A DNA stretch of 64,000 bases from Nitrosomonas sp. (lineage in GTDB: Bacteria > Pseudomonadota > Gammaproteobacteria > Burkholderiales > Nitrosomonadaceae). Shown in pieces: positions 51,066-60,623 of this stretch. Every line of letters starts with the position of its first letter. Position 1 is the first letter of the stretch. The stretch lies in the NCBI GenBank assembly GCA_024281675.1, contig JAMXAG010000010.1, forward strand, positions 1 through 64,000, in the 5' to 3' direction. A model generated the notes under the pieces. That model searched no databases, was not told the DNA's origin, and saw only the letters and a list, made by a program, of their open reading frames with translations. A program made the position numbers and the translations under genes.

Positions 51066-51786
51066 CATTTTCTGACATTCGAGCCAGTTCGCGGCGATTC
51101 TTCATGCCACCCGGAATTGGCTCACAAAAGAACAACTCCGTGTCAATATGTGGTTGCGCTAAAATTTGTTGCAAGGACAAAATCAATGACGGATCGATAT
51201 AAGCTGCTTCGGAACAAATATCGCCATCAGCATTCCGGTAACGCATAGCCACGGGGCAAACCAATGCATCGGCAGTCACCGCAGATTGCAACAACGAAGC
51301 ATGAAAATGATTCAAATAAGTACCATCTGCTGTAGTTCCCTCAGGAAATAAAACCACACGCTCACCGGCCTCCAATACTTCACAAACATGTTGATTGATC
51401 CGCATCGTGTCATTACGTTGCGTCCGTTTTATGAACAATGTACCTGTATTTTTGCACAATGTCCCCAGTATCGGCCACGTTGCAATCTCCGATTTAGCGA
51501 CGAAACGAGTCGGGCACACAGCCATCAACACGCAGACATCTAACCAAGAAACATGATTGGCCACTAACAGTGCCCGTGGTATGTCTACTCCTGGCGGCTT
51601 TCCATGGCAATGCAGCTTAATATTAAGTAATGTCAGTAATTCGACGGCCCATCTTTGCATCATTCGCTGTTGATAATGTAAAAGCACATGCGGATAGATC
51701 AATGATTGAATGACTCCAGAAAACACGTGCAAAATTAAGCGAATTATTCTAATAACGCGCAACAGCATAGGCGTTTGTTTATGCAT
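50995..51786 (-). CDS. Lysophospholipid acyltransferase family protein
   Basis: 263 residues of the PlsC fold: NHVSWLDV (H-x4-D) near residue 76 and VLFPEGTTADG near 145. An N-terminal hydrophobic helix (LRVIRIIRLILHVFSGVI) anchors it at the membrane. Acylates lysophosphatidate or another glycerolipid; it could equally be an OlsA-like lyso-ornithine acyltransferase. It is convergent with apaH and its last 71 bases are coding on both strands. Confidence 0.85.
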   Translation of the reverse strand: MHKQTPMLLRVIRIIRLILHVFSGVIQSLIYPHVLLHYQQRMMQRWAVELLTLLNIKLHCHGKPPGVDIPRALLVANHVSWLDVCVLMAVCPTRFVAKSEIATWPILGTLCKNTGTLFIKRTQRNDTMRINQHVCEVLEAGERVVLFPEGTTADGTYLNHFHASLLQSAVTADALVCPVAMRYRNADGDICSEAAYIDPSLILSLQQILAQPHIDTELFFCEPIPGGMKNRRELARMSENAIAEILLLPVRHKQPETISDLPI

Positions 51787-52176
51787 GACGTTGTATCTTA
51801 ATTGGAAAGATTGTTAAAAATGATGATTGCGATGAGGCACTTACATTAAAATCTCTTGAATATCTTTTATTCAAAACATCAATGTGTTATTATTGTATTG
51901 TTAATGTTTTTTCTTATAGGAAAATTATAACTTGTTATAATATAAATGGTTTTTCTAAAAAATAGAATGCTATATTTTAAACAATAAATAATTCAAATGA
52001 TCTTGTCACGCTTGCAAATCTTCAGTCTTTTGCATCATGCAATTTCACTGTAGATTAGTGATAACGTATCAATCAATTGAATGTAGTTATTATTGCTACG
52101 TTCAGTGCTTATTTTCTCAGTTTCATTCAAACCAGTGTTGCAAAAATTTTATAAACTCTTTCTTGGGAGATCAGCA
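51787..52176. other. AT-rich gap before pbpG
   Basis: About 390 very AT-rich bases between two divergent genes, holding both promoters. A perfect TATAAT lies at 51936-51941 on the plus strand but lacks a good -35 box. No RNA gene or ORF recognised. Confidence 0.4.
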
Positions 52177-53055
52177 ATGATGAATCCAAAGGTTCTCTTA
52201 TCCTTGGTGCTATTATTTTTTGCTCATACAGTCTTTGCATTACCCAACAAACTGGAAATTAAATCGCAAGCAGCGCTGATTTATGATACGCAGAATAAAC
52301 GCATTTTATACAATAAGAATGCTGATAAAGTGATGCCGATCGCATCTATCACTAAATTGATGGCCGCGATGGTTAGCCTTGATGCACGCTTACCTTTGAA
52401 CGAGCGAATCACCATTACTGCAGCGGATGTAGACAGGCTTAGGCACAGCTCGTCGCGTTTGTCGGTCGGAAGTACCTACGCGCGCCATGAACTATTACGA
52501 TTATCACTGATGTCCTCAGAAAATCGTGCGGCGGCGGCGTTAGCGCGCACTTACCCCGGTGGTACTCAAGCATTTGTCCGTGCCATGAATCACAAAGCTC
52601 AAAAAATTGGCATGACCAACAGCCGATTTGCCGATGCGACCGGCTTGAACCAGGGCAATGTTTCTACCGCGCGGGATTTGGCAAAACTGGTCATCGCTTC
52701 GAATCATTATGTTGTCATTCGTGATTTTTCAACCACCGCGCAACATCGCGTCGCACGAAACAATAACCGAGGTCAAATACAATTCGTTAACTCAAACAGT
52801 CTGGTCCGCAATCAAGATTGGCAAATCGACGTTTCTAAAACTGGTTATATAAATGCTGCCGGCCGCTGCCTAGTCATGAAAGCCGATATTTCTGGTGACC
52901 CTATGGTCATTGTATTACTCAACTCATGGGGTAAAAATACACGTATTGGAGATGCCAACCGTATGAAAAAATGGATAGAAGCCAATCACTCAACTCGTAA
53001 CAAACACCACAGAGTCAAGCATCAACCTACACCGAATCAATTCGCCAAACTATAA
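52177..53055 (+). CDS. pbpG: D-alanyl-D-alanine endopeptidase (PBP7/8 type)
   Basis: The start is the ATG pair at 52177/52180, after GGGAGA, opening a signal peptide (VLLSLVLLFFAHTVFA); the longer frame from 52093 is not supported. About 292 residues with SITK (Ser near 57), SSEN and KTGYINAAG. It cleaves D-Ala-mDAP cross-links. The C-terminus is His/Lys-rich. It overlaps the convergent M32 peptidase gene by 19 bases. Confidence 0.93.
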   Translation: MMNPKVLLSLVLLFFAHTVFALPNKLEIKSQAALIYDTQNKRILYNKNADKVMPIASITKLMAAMVSLDARLPLNERITITAADVDRLRHSSSRLSVGSTYARHELLRLSLMSSENRAAAALARTYPGGTQAFVRAMNHKAQKIGMTNSRFADATGLNQGNVSTARDLAKLVIASNHYVVIRDFSTTAQHRVARNNNRGQIQFVNSNSLVRNQDWQIDVSKTGYINAAGRCLVMKADISGDPMVIVLLNSWGKNTRIGDANRMKKWIEANHSTRNKHHRVKHQPTPNQFAKL

Positions 53056-54545
53056 ATTGCACTATATTTGTTTACTAGATATTCCATAAAATAATCAGGA
53101 TTTAATGGTTCTCCAGTAACTTTTAACACAAGCTCTTGTGGCGTAAGTAATCTACCTTGGCTATGAATCTTCTGATTCAGCCATTGACGGATTGGCCCAA
53201 AATTACCTGTAGCAATATATTGCTCCGTATCCGGTTGTTCGCTTAATAGCGTATGATAAAATTGGCATGCGTACATAGCACCTAACGTATACGAAGGAAA
53301 ATATCCAAACGCACCGCCACTCCAATGCGAATCCTGCAATACTCCGAGAGTATCAGTAGGCGGCTTAATCGCTAAGTACTTTTCCATCAATTCGTTCCAG
53401 ATTTGCGGTAAATCATCGACCTGCATTGAATCATCAAATAAACCCTTCTCGATTTCATAGCGCAAAATGACATGCAACGGATAGGTAATTTCATCGGCCT
53501 CAACGCGAATAAAATCTGGCTTACAAACATTCAATGCACGATAAAATCCATCAACTGTAACGGATGTGAAATTATTGGGAAAAGTTGTTTTAAACAATTC
53601 AAAATAATGTGAACAAAAAGGCCTACTTTGCCCAATCATACGTTCCCAGAACAACGATTGCGATTCATGAATACCCATTGTTAACGATTCAGAGACAGGT
53701 AAATCACCTAATTCATAGGGTCGTCCTTGTTCGTACAGTGCGTGACCAGTTTCATGAATAATAGAATACAACGACTCGATAAAATTGTTGGTTTTATACC
53801 GCGTGGTAATGCGCACATCAGTCGGATGGCTGCCACCGCAAAATGGATGCACAGAAACATCCATCCGCCCCCGATCAAAACTAAAACCAATATCTTGGCT
53901 GATTTTACGTGCTAACGCTTCCTGCTTATCCAAAGCAAATTGCCCTTGCATAAAGGAAGTATCTGGCTGCGCCGCGCTATCTTGTATTTCTTGAATCAAT
54001 GGAATCAAATGCTGCTTCAAACGTTCAAAGATTGGCGTAATCATCGCCATCGTTGTGCCACGTTCAAACAAATCGATATTGGCATCATAGGGTTGCAACT
54101 CGGGTGACACGCACTGCGCCCACTCCTTTTTTAATAGCAGGAAGTGTTTCAGAACCGGTGCAAAATCTGTAAAACGATTTTCTTTACGCGTTTGTACCCA
54201 GATACCATGCCCTCTTGATCCTAATTCAGCCAATTCTTGCACCAGCCGCTTAGGGACTTTCGTTTCCAGATCATAGCTACGCTGCGCCTCACGAATATTG
54301 CATTGCTCAACTGAACTTAAAGCCACAACAGGATTATTCATCAAGTGATCCAGACATTCACCCAGCATCGGATCGGTCATCCGTTCATGAATCACGCCAG
54401 CCAAAGTCGAAAGCTGCTTGGCGCGTGCTTCACCAGCACCCGCTGGCATCACTACCTCTTGATCCCATCCTAACGTACTCATCACGCCATTCAGATGCGT
54501 GATTTCTTCCAGTTTTTGTACCAATTGCTGATAATGCTGTTTCAT
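53037..54545 (-). CDS. M32 family metallocarboxypeptidase
   Basis: 502 residues, full length for thermostable carboxypeptidase 1 relatives. SIIHETGHALYEQGRP carries HExxH, and IHESQSLFWERM the third ligand region; the family's DVRITTRY and HPFCGG segments are present. Cytosolic zinc/cobalt carboxypeptidase with broad specificity. Its 3' end overlaps pbpG by 19 bases. Confidence 0.93.
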   Translation of the reverse strand: MKQHYQQLVQKLEEITHLNGVMSTLGWDQEVVMPAGAGEARAKQLSTLAGVIHERMTDPMLGECLDHLMNNPVVALSSVEQCNIREAQRSYDLETKVPKRLVQELAELGSRGHGIWVQTRKENRFTDFAPVLKHFLLLKKEWAQCVSPELQPYDANIDLFERGTTMAMITPIFERLKQHLIPLIQEIQDSAAQPDTSFMQGQFALDKQEALARKISQDIGFSFDRGRMDVSVHPFCGGSHPTDVRITTRYKTNNFIESLYSIIHETGHALYEQGRPYELGDLPVSESLTMGIHESQSLFWERMIGQSRPFCSHYFELFKTTFPNNFTSVTVDGFYRALNVCKPDFIRVEADEITYPLHVILRYEIEKGLFDDSMQVDDLPQIWNELMEKYLAIKPPTDTLGVLQDSHWSGGAFGYFPSYTLGAMYACQFYHTLLSEQPDTEQYIATGNFGPIRQWLNQKIHSQGRLLTPQELVLKVTGEPLNPDYFMEYLVNKYSAIYSLAN

Positions 54546-54645
54546 CGCTGTCCTATTTCCATCTCAAAAATACAAACACATGGCACTTGATCACCAAGCT
54601 GAGTATCATAGCAACTTTATTTGATCATTAACTGCCGACATTACT

Positions 54646-55086
54646 ATGCTTTGGATTAAATCGCTCCACATCATTTTTATGGTGACCTGGTTCGCCGGAT
54701 TATTCTATCTGCCGCGTCTATTTGTCTATCACGCCCTTTGCGAAGACCAACCTGGCAAAGAGCGTTTCAAAATTATGGAGCGCAAGCTGTATTATGGCAT
54801 CATGACACCCGGTGCTGTTCTCACCATCGTATTCGGCGTATGGCTTTGGCTGGGGTATGGATTTAGCGGTGCTTGGCTACATGCCAAACTAGCATTGGTT
54901 GCAGTATTAATTCTCTACCATTATTACTGTGGAAAATATGTCACCGCATTTAAAAACAATGCCAATCAGCATGGTCATGTATTTTACCGTTGGTTTAATG
55001 AATTTCCAGTGTTGGTTCTATTTGCGGTAGTTATTTTAGTGGTAGTTAAGCCCGATTTAGTACAGTTGATATACCCCCAAGGGTAA
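54646..55086 (+). CDS. hemJ: Protoporphyrinogen oxidase HemJ
   Basis: 146 residues with four membrane helices. LHIIFMVTWFAGLFYLPRLF holds the conserved His and Arg, and RKLYYGIMTPG and WLHAKLALV are further family marks. It makes protoporphyrin IX for heme, as expected in a cytochrome-rich nitrifier. No neighbouring heme genes. Confidence 0.92.
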   Translation: MLWIKSLHIIFMVTWFAGLFYLPRLFVYHALCEDQPGKERFKIMERKLYYGIMTPGAVLTIVFGVWLWLGYGFSGAWLHAKLALVAVLILYHYYCGKYVTAFKNNANQHGHVFYRWFNEFPVLVLFAVVILVVVKPDLVQLIYPQG

Positions 55087-55488
55087 AGATTGGTTGCATC
55101 GAGTTGATATAAGTCGATTATTGAACTAGAAATTGATGAATCTATGCTACAAGGAATTGGGTAAAAGATGTTAGTTATTCGACTGTCATTTTTCCGAAAC
55201 AATTTTATAGGCAAATATTCAAACCAACGGTTCATTATCCATTCCGATGACCAATAATCAAGCTTCAATGTCTCTTATTTGTCCCGTTTTCTCCTCGTAA
55301 ATAGCAGTCATCCTTTGTGTTTGTCGCCAGATTGCAAGATTTTGATCGGTAAGAATCGAGGGCTGAATAATATCAGGTGACTTAAACCGATTTTTCTGCC
55401 TATGTGCTCATCCCTAGTTTCTATAGTACAGCCCATACAACAAATATACAAATTAATACGCACACTGTCGAGAAATGGCTGATTAACG
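55087..55488. other. Gap between hemJ and the IS remnant
   Basis: About 400 bases without a recognisable gene. It probably contains the scar where the left part of the IS5-like element was lost. I could not find the element's left end (the complement of its right end) here. Confidence 0.4.
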
Positions 55489-56250
55489 TTGTCGTTAGTC
55501 GCTGCCAATGCGACACTACAGATTGAGTCAGCGGCACGCCCTAAAAAGACCATCACATTGGAGGTAGATGCCGAAGGTAAAACTATTCAATTTAAAAATA
55601 ACAGTCAGCCTGGAATCAGCTGTACCGAAGAACAAAGTGCGGATCCGGATGCGACTTGGCTAAAGAAAAGCAAGAAGTCGCAGTTTGGCTACCGCAGTTA
55701 CCTGGTGGTAGACGCACAAGACGGCTATGTGCGCGGGGTTCACATTACTCCTGCCTGAAATGATGCATTTCGAAGCAGCTATCGATGGTGCGCATATCGA
55801 GGCGAATCGAGTGTATACCGACAAGGGATCCGCCAGCAACGCCAATCGGCAGTTTCTAAGAAAGCAAAAGATCAAGAGCATCGCGCGTACAAGAACAAAC
55901 CACTCTCGGCACGCCAGAAGCTGGCGAATCAATTGATCAGCAAAAACACTATATTATCGAACAGTATTTCGGCGCAATCAAACGCCTATTCAGAATGGGA
56001 CGTGCAAGCTACTTCGGTACGGTAAAAGTCAACGCCCAAGTCATACTGAAAAGTATCTGCATGAATCTGAAAAAAGCAGCCAACAAAATCTTCGTAGATC
56101 AACCATTAAGGGAAGCAATCCGTCCAAATGTTGCATAAGGGGAAAAACTCCCCTAAAAAAAGGAAAAAAACTTCACTTTCTACCAAAATGATACCTGTCG
56201 CACGTCATTTGGAAATTTTTCTCTGTCATCTCGCGGTTGTGCAGAGGTCT
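55489..56250 (+). mobile_element. IS5-like element, right-hand remnant (copy 1)
   Basis: Frame pieces of an IS5-type DDE transposase can be followed: ATLQIESAARPKKTI, then ADPDATWLKKSKKSQFGYRS, YLVVDAQDGYVRGVHITPA, a stop, then HIEANRVYTDKGSASNANRQ. A 10-base deletion relative to copy 2 (after AAGATCAAGAGC) and further frame changes disable it. The right end reads CTCGCGGTTGTGCAGAGGTCT, ending at 56250; no left end was found. The 428 bases from 55823 recur at 62388-62837 in the same orientation. Confidence 0.85.
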
Positions 56251-56350
56251 TTATTAGGCCATCAACACACCAAAAATATGGTCATCGCCTGAAATCCCAG
56301 GCGCAACTGCGATATTAATGTTGCCAGATCATCTCCGCAGTATGTATGGG

Positions 56351-57148
56351 TCAGACTTCACGTCCGAATAGTCCTCCAAGGATCCGTCTGTCGATATGCT
56401 TGTCAAGATAGGCCGCACCAAACCCACCGTAGAGTTCCTTCTTCGTAACATCCAGTTCCAATTCTTTAGCCACCAGTATTTTTTGGGTAGAAGGACGCTC
56501 GCACATCGCATCGTAAAACGTCTGTAATGCTGGGTCATCTCGAAACAGATGCATCTCGGGTATTTCGAACAGTTCAGAAAACATTTGGCTAAGCTCGAGC
56601 GTGTAGAACAACTGAAAATCTGGTAGAAAAGGTTCTTTGCCAAGTAGGAACGGCTCCATTCTTGAGCCATTAACTAGTCGGGATAACCACAATTTGCTCA
56701 GCAAGACAGAAAATAGATTATAAATATGTGCTTCTTTTTCAATCTTGAGTTTCCAAGCTTTTGGAAAATATCCGCTGACAACAAACCAGTTGAAGAATGG
56801 ACCTGCTATGGAGAAAGTGATGAAGTCATTCTTGGCATCGACCTCTGCACAGAGCATTGGATCATCAATAGGATAAAACTTTCGTACTTCTGGGTAGATT
56901 CTCGCGAGATAACGACAGATTGCGTGACTTTCCGAAATATCAACACCATTGACATCCCTGAGAGTAGGAATTTTCCCAAGAGGATTTCGTTCTATGTGCT
57001 CTGGCGTGAGCGTGCTCCCTTGAAACGGAGACACTCGTTCATAGCGATAAGCTAGACCGATTTCCGAGAGGACATGCGCAACTTGGCACATATAAGGCGA
57101 GAGCCAGAATCCGTACAACGTGCGCTCGACATTTAATTGATCTGACAT
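56351..57148 (-). CDS. Glutathione S-transferase family protein
   Basis: 265 residues. The thioredoxin-fold N-terminus (LYGFWLSPYMCQVAHVLSEI) is followed by the glutathione site NPLGKIPTLRDVNG with cis-Pro and ISESHAICRYLA. The helical C-terminal domain is longer than usual. A strong AAGGAG precedes the ATG. It lies at the left end of the IS-bounded segment, next to gshA on the other side of the LysR gene, so it probably uses the glutathione made there. The substrate is unknown. Confidence 0.85.
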   Translation of the reverse strand: MSDQLNVERTLYGFWLSPYMCQVAHVLSEIGLAYRYERVSPFQGSTLTPEHIERNPLGKIPTLRDVNGVDISESHAICRYLARIYPEVRKFYPIDDPMLCAEVDAKNDFITFSIAGPFFNWFVVSGYFPKAWKLKIEKEAHIYNLFSVLLSKLWLSRLVNGSRMEPFLLGKEPFLPDFQLFYTLELSQMFSELFEIPEMHLFRDDPALQTFYDAMCERPSTQKILVAKELELDVTKKELYGGFGAAYLDKHIDRRILGGLFGREV

Positions 57149-57522
57149 TTAAAAAACTCCTTCTGCATTGCGGTTTAATGTTGAGAGATGCCAATTAGAG
57201 GTATGGTGCTGATATGCCGACAGAGTAGTGCCATGGGCGTTCGCTTCATTCTCCATAAATATCAAATGAGGATAAGTCCCGTCACACCATTCGCTCTTGC
57301 AAATACCTCACCTGTCAGGCAACGGTTTGAAACCCGTTCCAGAATAGTGCTAATCTAAGCAGATCCAGCAGGCCAAACTTATACATCGCTGATTCGTGCG
57401 ATGACGGCATGCTGGAAGTACGAATACCTGCTTCTGAATAATTGCTGCAACCTTCGTACTTTGTTGCCATTTCAGCACTTCTTTCTGTAGGGAATCGCTT
57501 GCTAGCACAATTGGCAAATATT
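57149..57522. other. Gap between the GST gene and the LysR inverted repeat
   Basis: About 370 bases holding the GST promoter. One minus-strand ORF of 51 codons (57315-57470) is the only open frame and is listed separately. Nothing else recognised. Confidence 0.35.
57315..57470 (-). CDS. Short ORF divergent from the LysR gene
   Basis: 51 codons from ATG to TGA (begins MATKYEGCSNYS, ends FWNGFQTVA), pointing away from the LysR gene with the 91-bp repeat between them. This is the layout expected of a LysR target, but the sequence matches no family I know, and it may be a remnant of the original target gene or chance. Confidence 0.2.
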   Translation of the reverse strand: MATKYEGCSNYSEAGIRTSSMPSSHESAMYKFGLLDLLRLALFWNGFQTVA

Positions 57523-57613
57523 GCCTGCGATTAGCAAGTGGTTAAAGTATAGACCTGAGAACGGATGACGTGTAGTCTGCTAAATTAGTTATCAGAGTTC
57601 TATTTTTGAAACA
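57523..57613 (+). repeat. Left arm of 91-bp inverted repeat around the LysR gene
   Basis: Aligns without gaps to the reverse complement of 58590-58680, with 70 of 91 positions identical by my count. The best-kept parts are CGTGTAGTCTGCT, TTATCAGAGTTCT and TTTTTGAAAC. It ends 17 bases before the LysR start codon, where that gene's promoter must lie. Confidence 0.85.
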
Positions 57614-57630
57614 ATAAATAGGTAACTCCT

Positions 57631-58536
57631 ATGCAAGACCTGAATGATCTCTACTACTACGTCCAAGCCGTGGATCATGGCGGCTTTGCTCCGGCAGGCC
57701 GGTCCTTGGGCATGCCGAAATCGAAGCTTAGCCGCCGCATCGCCAAGCTGGAAGAACGCTTGGGTGTGCGCCTGATCCAACGCTCGACACGTCACTTTGC
57801 AGTTACCGATGCCGGCGAGGCTTATTACATGCATTGCAAGGCGATGCTGGTAGAAGCTGAAAGAGCTCAGGAAACAATAGATACGCTAACAGCCGAACCC
57901 CGGGGTGTAATCCGGATGACATGCCCCATACCGCTGGTAAATGCTTATGTGGGAGCAATGATGGCCGATTTCATGGTGCGCTATCCGCAAGTCACGGTGC
58001 AGATGGAGGCGACCAACCGACGTGTCGATTTGGTCAGTGAGTCGGTGGATGTTGCCCTTCGTGTACGACCTCCACCCCTGCAAGACAGTAACCTGGTTAT
58101 GCGTGTTCTGGCTGATCGAGGCCAATGTTTGGTAGCCAGTCCTGTCCTTGTTCATCGGTTTGGCCTCCCTGCTGCACCAGGTGCTTTGAGCAACTGGCCG
58201 AGCCTTGGCCTGGGGATCCTGCAACAAATCCACGCCTGGGCGCTGCTTGGGCCAGATGGTGCAAACGTTACGCTTCATCACACGCCACGCTTCGTGACGA
58301 CGGACATGATTGCGCTGAGAGATGCCGCGGTGGCCGGTGTGGGTGTAGTGCAGCTGCCGATGGTCATGGCACGGGATCAGCTGGCGGCTGGCACACTCGT
58401 CACGCTTGTGCCGGACTGGGCACCGTGCCAGGAAATCATTCATGCGGTGTTTCCGTCCCGGCGCGGTCTTCTGCCATCCGTGCGGGCATTGATCGATTTT
58501 CTCGCACAGCGTTTCGAGATGCTGCATGAGGACTAA
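57631..58536 (+). CDS. LysR-type transcriptional regulator
   Basis: 301 residues. The helix-turn-helix region is LNDLYYYVQAVDHGGFAPAG then GMPKSKLSRRIAKLEERLGV, of the CrgA/AaeR-like branch, followed by the effector domain. It is visibly more GC-rich than its neighbours (36 of 60 bases from 58141 are G or C). It is enclosed by a 91-bp inverted repeat. It probably controls gshA, the GST gene or itself through those sequences; the effector is unknown. Confidence 0.9.
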   Translation: MQDLNDLYYYVQAVDHGGFAPAGRSLGMPKSKLSRRIAKLEERLGVRLIQRSTRHFAVTDAGEAYYMHCKAMLVEAERAQETIDTLTAEPRGVIRMTCPIPLVNAYVGAMMADFMVRYPQVTVQMEATNRRVDLVSESVDVALRVRPPPLQDSNLVMRVLADRGQCLVASPVLVHRFGLPAAPGALSNWPSLGLGILQQIHAWALLGPDGANVTLHHTPRFVTTDMIALRDAAVAGVGVVQLPMVMARDQLAAGTLVTLVPDWAPCQEIIHAVFPSRRGLLPSVRALIDFLAQRFEMLHED

Positions 58537-58589
58537 GAAAGCTACCGGAACCTGCGCAACGGATCCATTTCTGCTATTACACCTCTCAT

Positions 58590-58680
58590 CGTTTCAAAAA
58601 CAGAACTCTGATAACCGAATCAGCAGACTACACGCTGTCCGCTTCCAAGCCTATACTTTGACTACTTGTTTAATGCAAGC
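58590..58680 (-). repeat. Right arm of 91-bp inverted repeat around the LysR gene
   Basis: The reverse complement of this stretch matches 57523-57613. Its outer end lies 17 bases before the gshA ATG, so it should include the gshA promoter. It contains CTGAT-AACCGA-ATCAG at 58607-58622, a dyad suited to a LysR-type dimer. Confidence 0.85.
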
Positions 58681-58697
58681 AATATCGGAGAGAATAA

Positions 58698-60416
58698 ATG
58701 TCAAAACAATTATCTTGCAGCGAGCGTACAACAACTATCGACGAATCTCTTCGGCCGTTATTAATTCATGGCTTGAAAGGCATCGAGAAAGAAAGCCTCC
58801 GAATTAACCGAGAGGGATCAATATCATTGTCACCTCATCCGGTTCGGCTTGGAGCCGCGTTGACTCATCCGAGTATTACAACTGATTATTCTGAAGCCTT
58901 ACTTGAGTTGATCACGCCAGCATTATCAGATGAAACAGAAGTGCTGGATTCCTTGACGGACTTGCATAAATATGTCTGCGCCAATATCAATGACGAATTA
59001 TTGCTGGCGGCCAGTATGCCTATCGGCGATTTGCGGGACCCGGCCATTCCCATCGCCGAATATGGTTCATCCAATGTCGGGAGGATGAAGCACATCTACA
59101 GACAGGGCTTAAGCTATCGCTATGGCCGCTGTATGCAGGCCATCGCCGGGATCCATTTCAACTACTCGCTTCCTGAAGCATTCTGGCCGCAATACCAGCA
59201 TTTCATGAAAAATGTCGGCGATCTGCAATCCTTCACGACGCAGGCTTATATGAGAATGATCAGAAACCTGCAGCGTTATGGCTGGCTTATCCTATATTTA
59301 TTCGGCTCGTCCCCGGCAGTGAGCAAGAATTTCCTGGATAGCCGCAATTCTGTTTATTCCCGTACGTTACAGGAATTTGACGAGACTTCCTGCTACAAAC
59401 CCTTTGCCACCTCGTTGAGGATGAGCGAGATAGGCTATTTGAATCCCGTTCAATCAATGTTTCATATTTCCTTCAACAGCCTCGAGGAATACATACGGGA
59501 TTTGAGCAAGGCAACGATGATACCTTATCTTGGGTATGAAAAAATCGGGATTAAGGCAGGCAACGGGTACCGGCAATTGAATACCAATTTCTTGCAAATC
59601 GAGAATGAGTATTACACTTCGGTGCGGCCGAAACAGCCGACGCGATCCGGAGAGAGGCCGCTGCAGGCGCTGGGAAGCCGGGGGATTCAATATGTTGAAA
59701 TACGCTCCGTGGATGTTGATGTGTTTGAACCTGCGGGCATTGCGCTCGAAACCACGCGTTTTCTTGAGGCGCTAAGTCTTTTCTGTTTGTTCCAGTCCAA
59801 TTCAGGGCATGACTTGAAGCAGCATACCGAGATCAGCAATAACGCATTGTTGGTGGCTAATCGCGGCAGGGACCCAAAGCTTAAGCTGCTGGACAACAGG
59901 CGTGAAGTCCCGCTGCGGCAGTGGGCCCTGATGCTGTGTGAGCAGATGCAGGAGATCTGCGAGATCTTGGATAGCGGCAATGCCGATATTCCCTACACCT
60001 GCGCATTGCACCAGCAGATCGAAAAAATTCGCTCTCCCGAGTTGACAGCTTCAGCAAGGATGCTGACGGTCATGCACGCGCAAAAGATGTCAATTACCGA
60101 GCTGGTATTGCAGAAATCCCAGGATTACACCCGTTATTTCAGGAATGCCGCGCTGGATGCAGCAATAAAGAGGAATTTTGATCTCCAGGTCGAGGCATCG
60201 CTGGCGCAACAGAAACAACTCGAGGCCACGGATGAAATCTCTTTCGATCAATACCTGAGCAACTATTTCTCGCAAGGCGTCTCATCCAGCATCGTTCATT
60301 CCCGGGAGTTGCACTTGCTTCAGAACTTGCCGGACACCAGGGTCAAAACTGCTGCTCGACGAATTTCGCAAACTCATGCAAACAGCGCAAGCACCGGCAA
60401 TGAATGGCTATGCTGA
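58698..60416 (+). CDS. gshA: Glutamate-cysteine ligase
   Basis: 572 residues of the E. coli-type GshA: GIEKESLRINREG near residue 32, TTDYSEALLELITP, and YRYGRCMQAIAGIHFNYSLP are the nucleotide/glutamate site segments. It makes gamma-glutamylcysteine, the first step to glutathione. GGAGAG precedes the ATG. The gene that should follow, gshB, survives only as a start fragment. The gene lies inside the IS-bounded segment and uses more G/C than the surrounding chromosome. Confidence 0.94.
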   Translation: MSKQLSCSERTTTIDESLRPLLIHGLKGIEKESLRINREGSISLSPHPVRLGAALTHPSITTDYSEALLELITPALSDETEVLDSLTDLHKYVCANINDELLLAASMPIGDLRDPAIPIAEYGSSNVGRMKHIYRQGLSYRYGRCMQAIAGIHFNYSLPEAFWPQYQHFMKNVGDLQSFTTQAYMRMIRNLQRYGWLILYLFGSSPAVSKNFLDSRNSVYSRTLQEFDETSCYKPFATSLRMSEIGYLNPVQSMFHISFNSLEEYIRDLSKATMIPYLGYEKIGIKAGNGYRQLNTNFLQIENEYYTSVRPKQPTRSGERPLQALGSRGIQYVEIRSVDVDVFEPAGIALETTRFLEALSLFCLFQSNSGHDLKQHTEISNNALLVANRGRDPKLKLLDNRREVPLRQWALMLCEQMQEICEILDSGNADIPYTCALHQQIEKIRSPELTASARMLTVMHAQKMSITELVLQKSQDYTRYFRNAALDAAIKRNFDLQVEASLAQQKQLEATDEISFDQYLSNYFSQGVSSSIVHSRELHLLQNLPDTRVKTAARRISQTHANSASTGNEWLC

Positions 60417-60452
60417 GGCCCATTCCCGGCAACAGGATGATCACTCTCTACA

Positions 60453-60623
60453 ATGAAACTCACCTTTGTTCTTGGCCAGCGGGATTCCATCAGAACTTAT
60501 AAGGATCCGAGCGTTGCCATGATGCGCGGAGCGGCAGCTTGCGTGGCAGATGCGTCCAAAAGCCGTATATCCGGGCGATACGCAATTGTCATTTCTCCAC
60601 CTAAAAAGGAGCTTTCTCCATGA
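60453..60623 (+). pseudogene. gshB: gshB start fragment
   Basis: A 56-codon frame begins MKLTFVLGQRDSIRTYKDPS and continues VAMMRGAAA. This matches the N-terminus of glutathione synthetase (a beta strand, then SI..YKDSS.AMM..A). After about 30 codons the likeness ends, and the frame stops at 60621-60623, overlapping the ABC-transporter ATG by four bases. About 290 codons of gshB are gone. A functional gshB may exist elsewhere in the genome. Confidence 0.6.

Noticed and set aside
57886..58527. 213-codon minus-strand frame opposite the LysR gene
   Set aside because: It is the antisense of a clear regulator in GC-rich DNA, has no recognisable motif and is rich in His, Arg and Gln as antisense frames often are.
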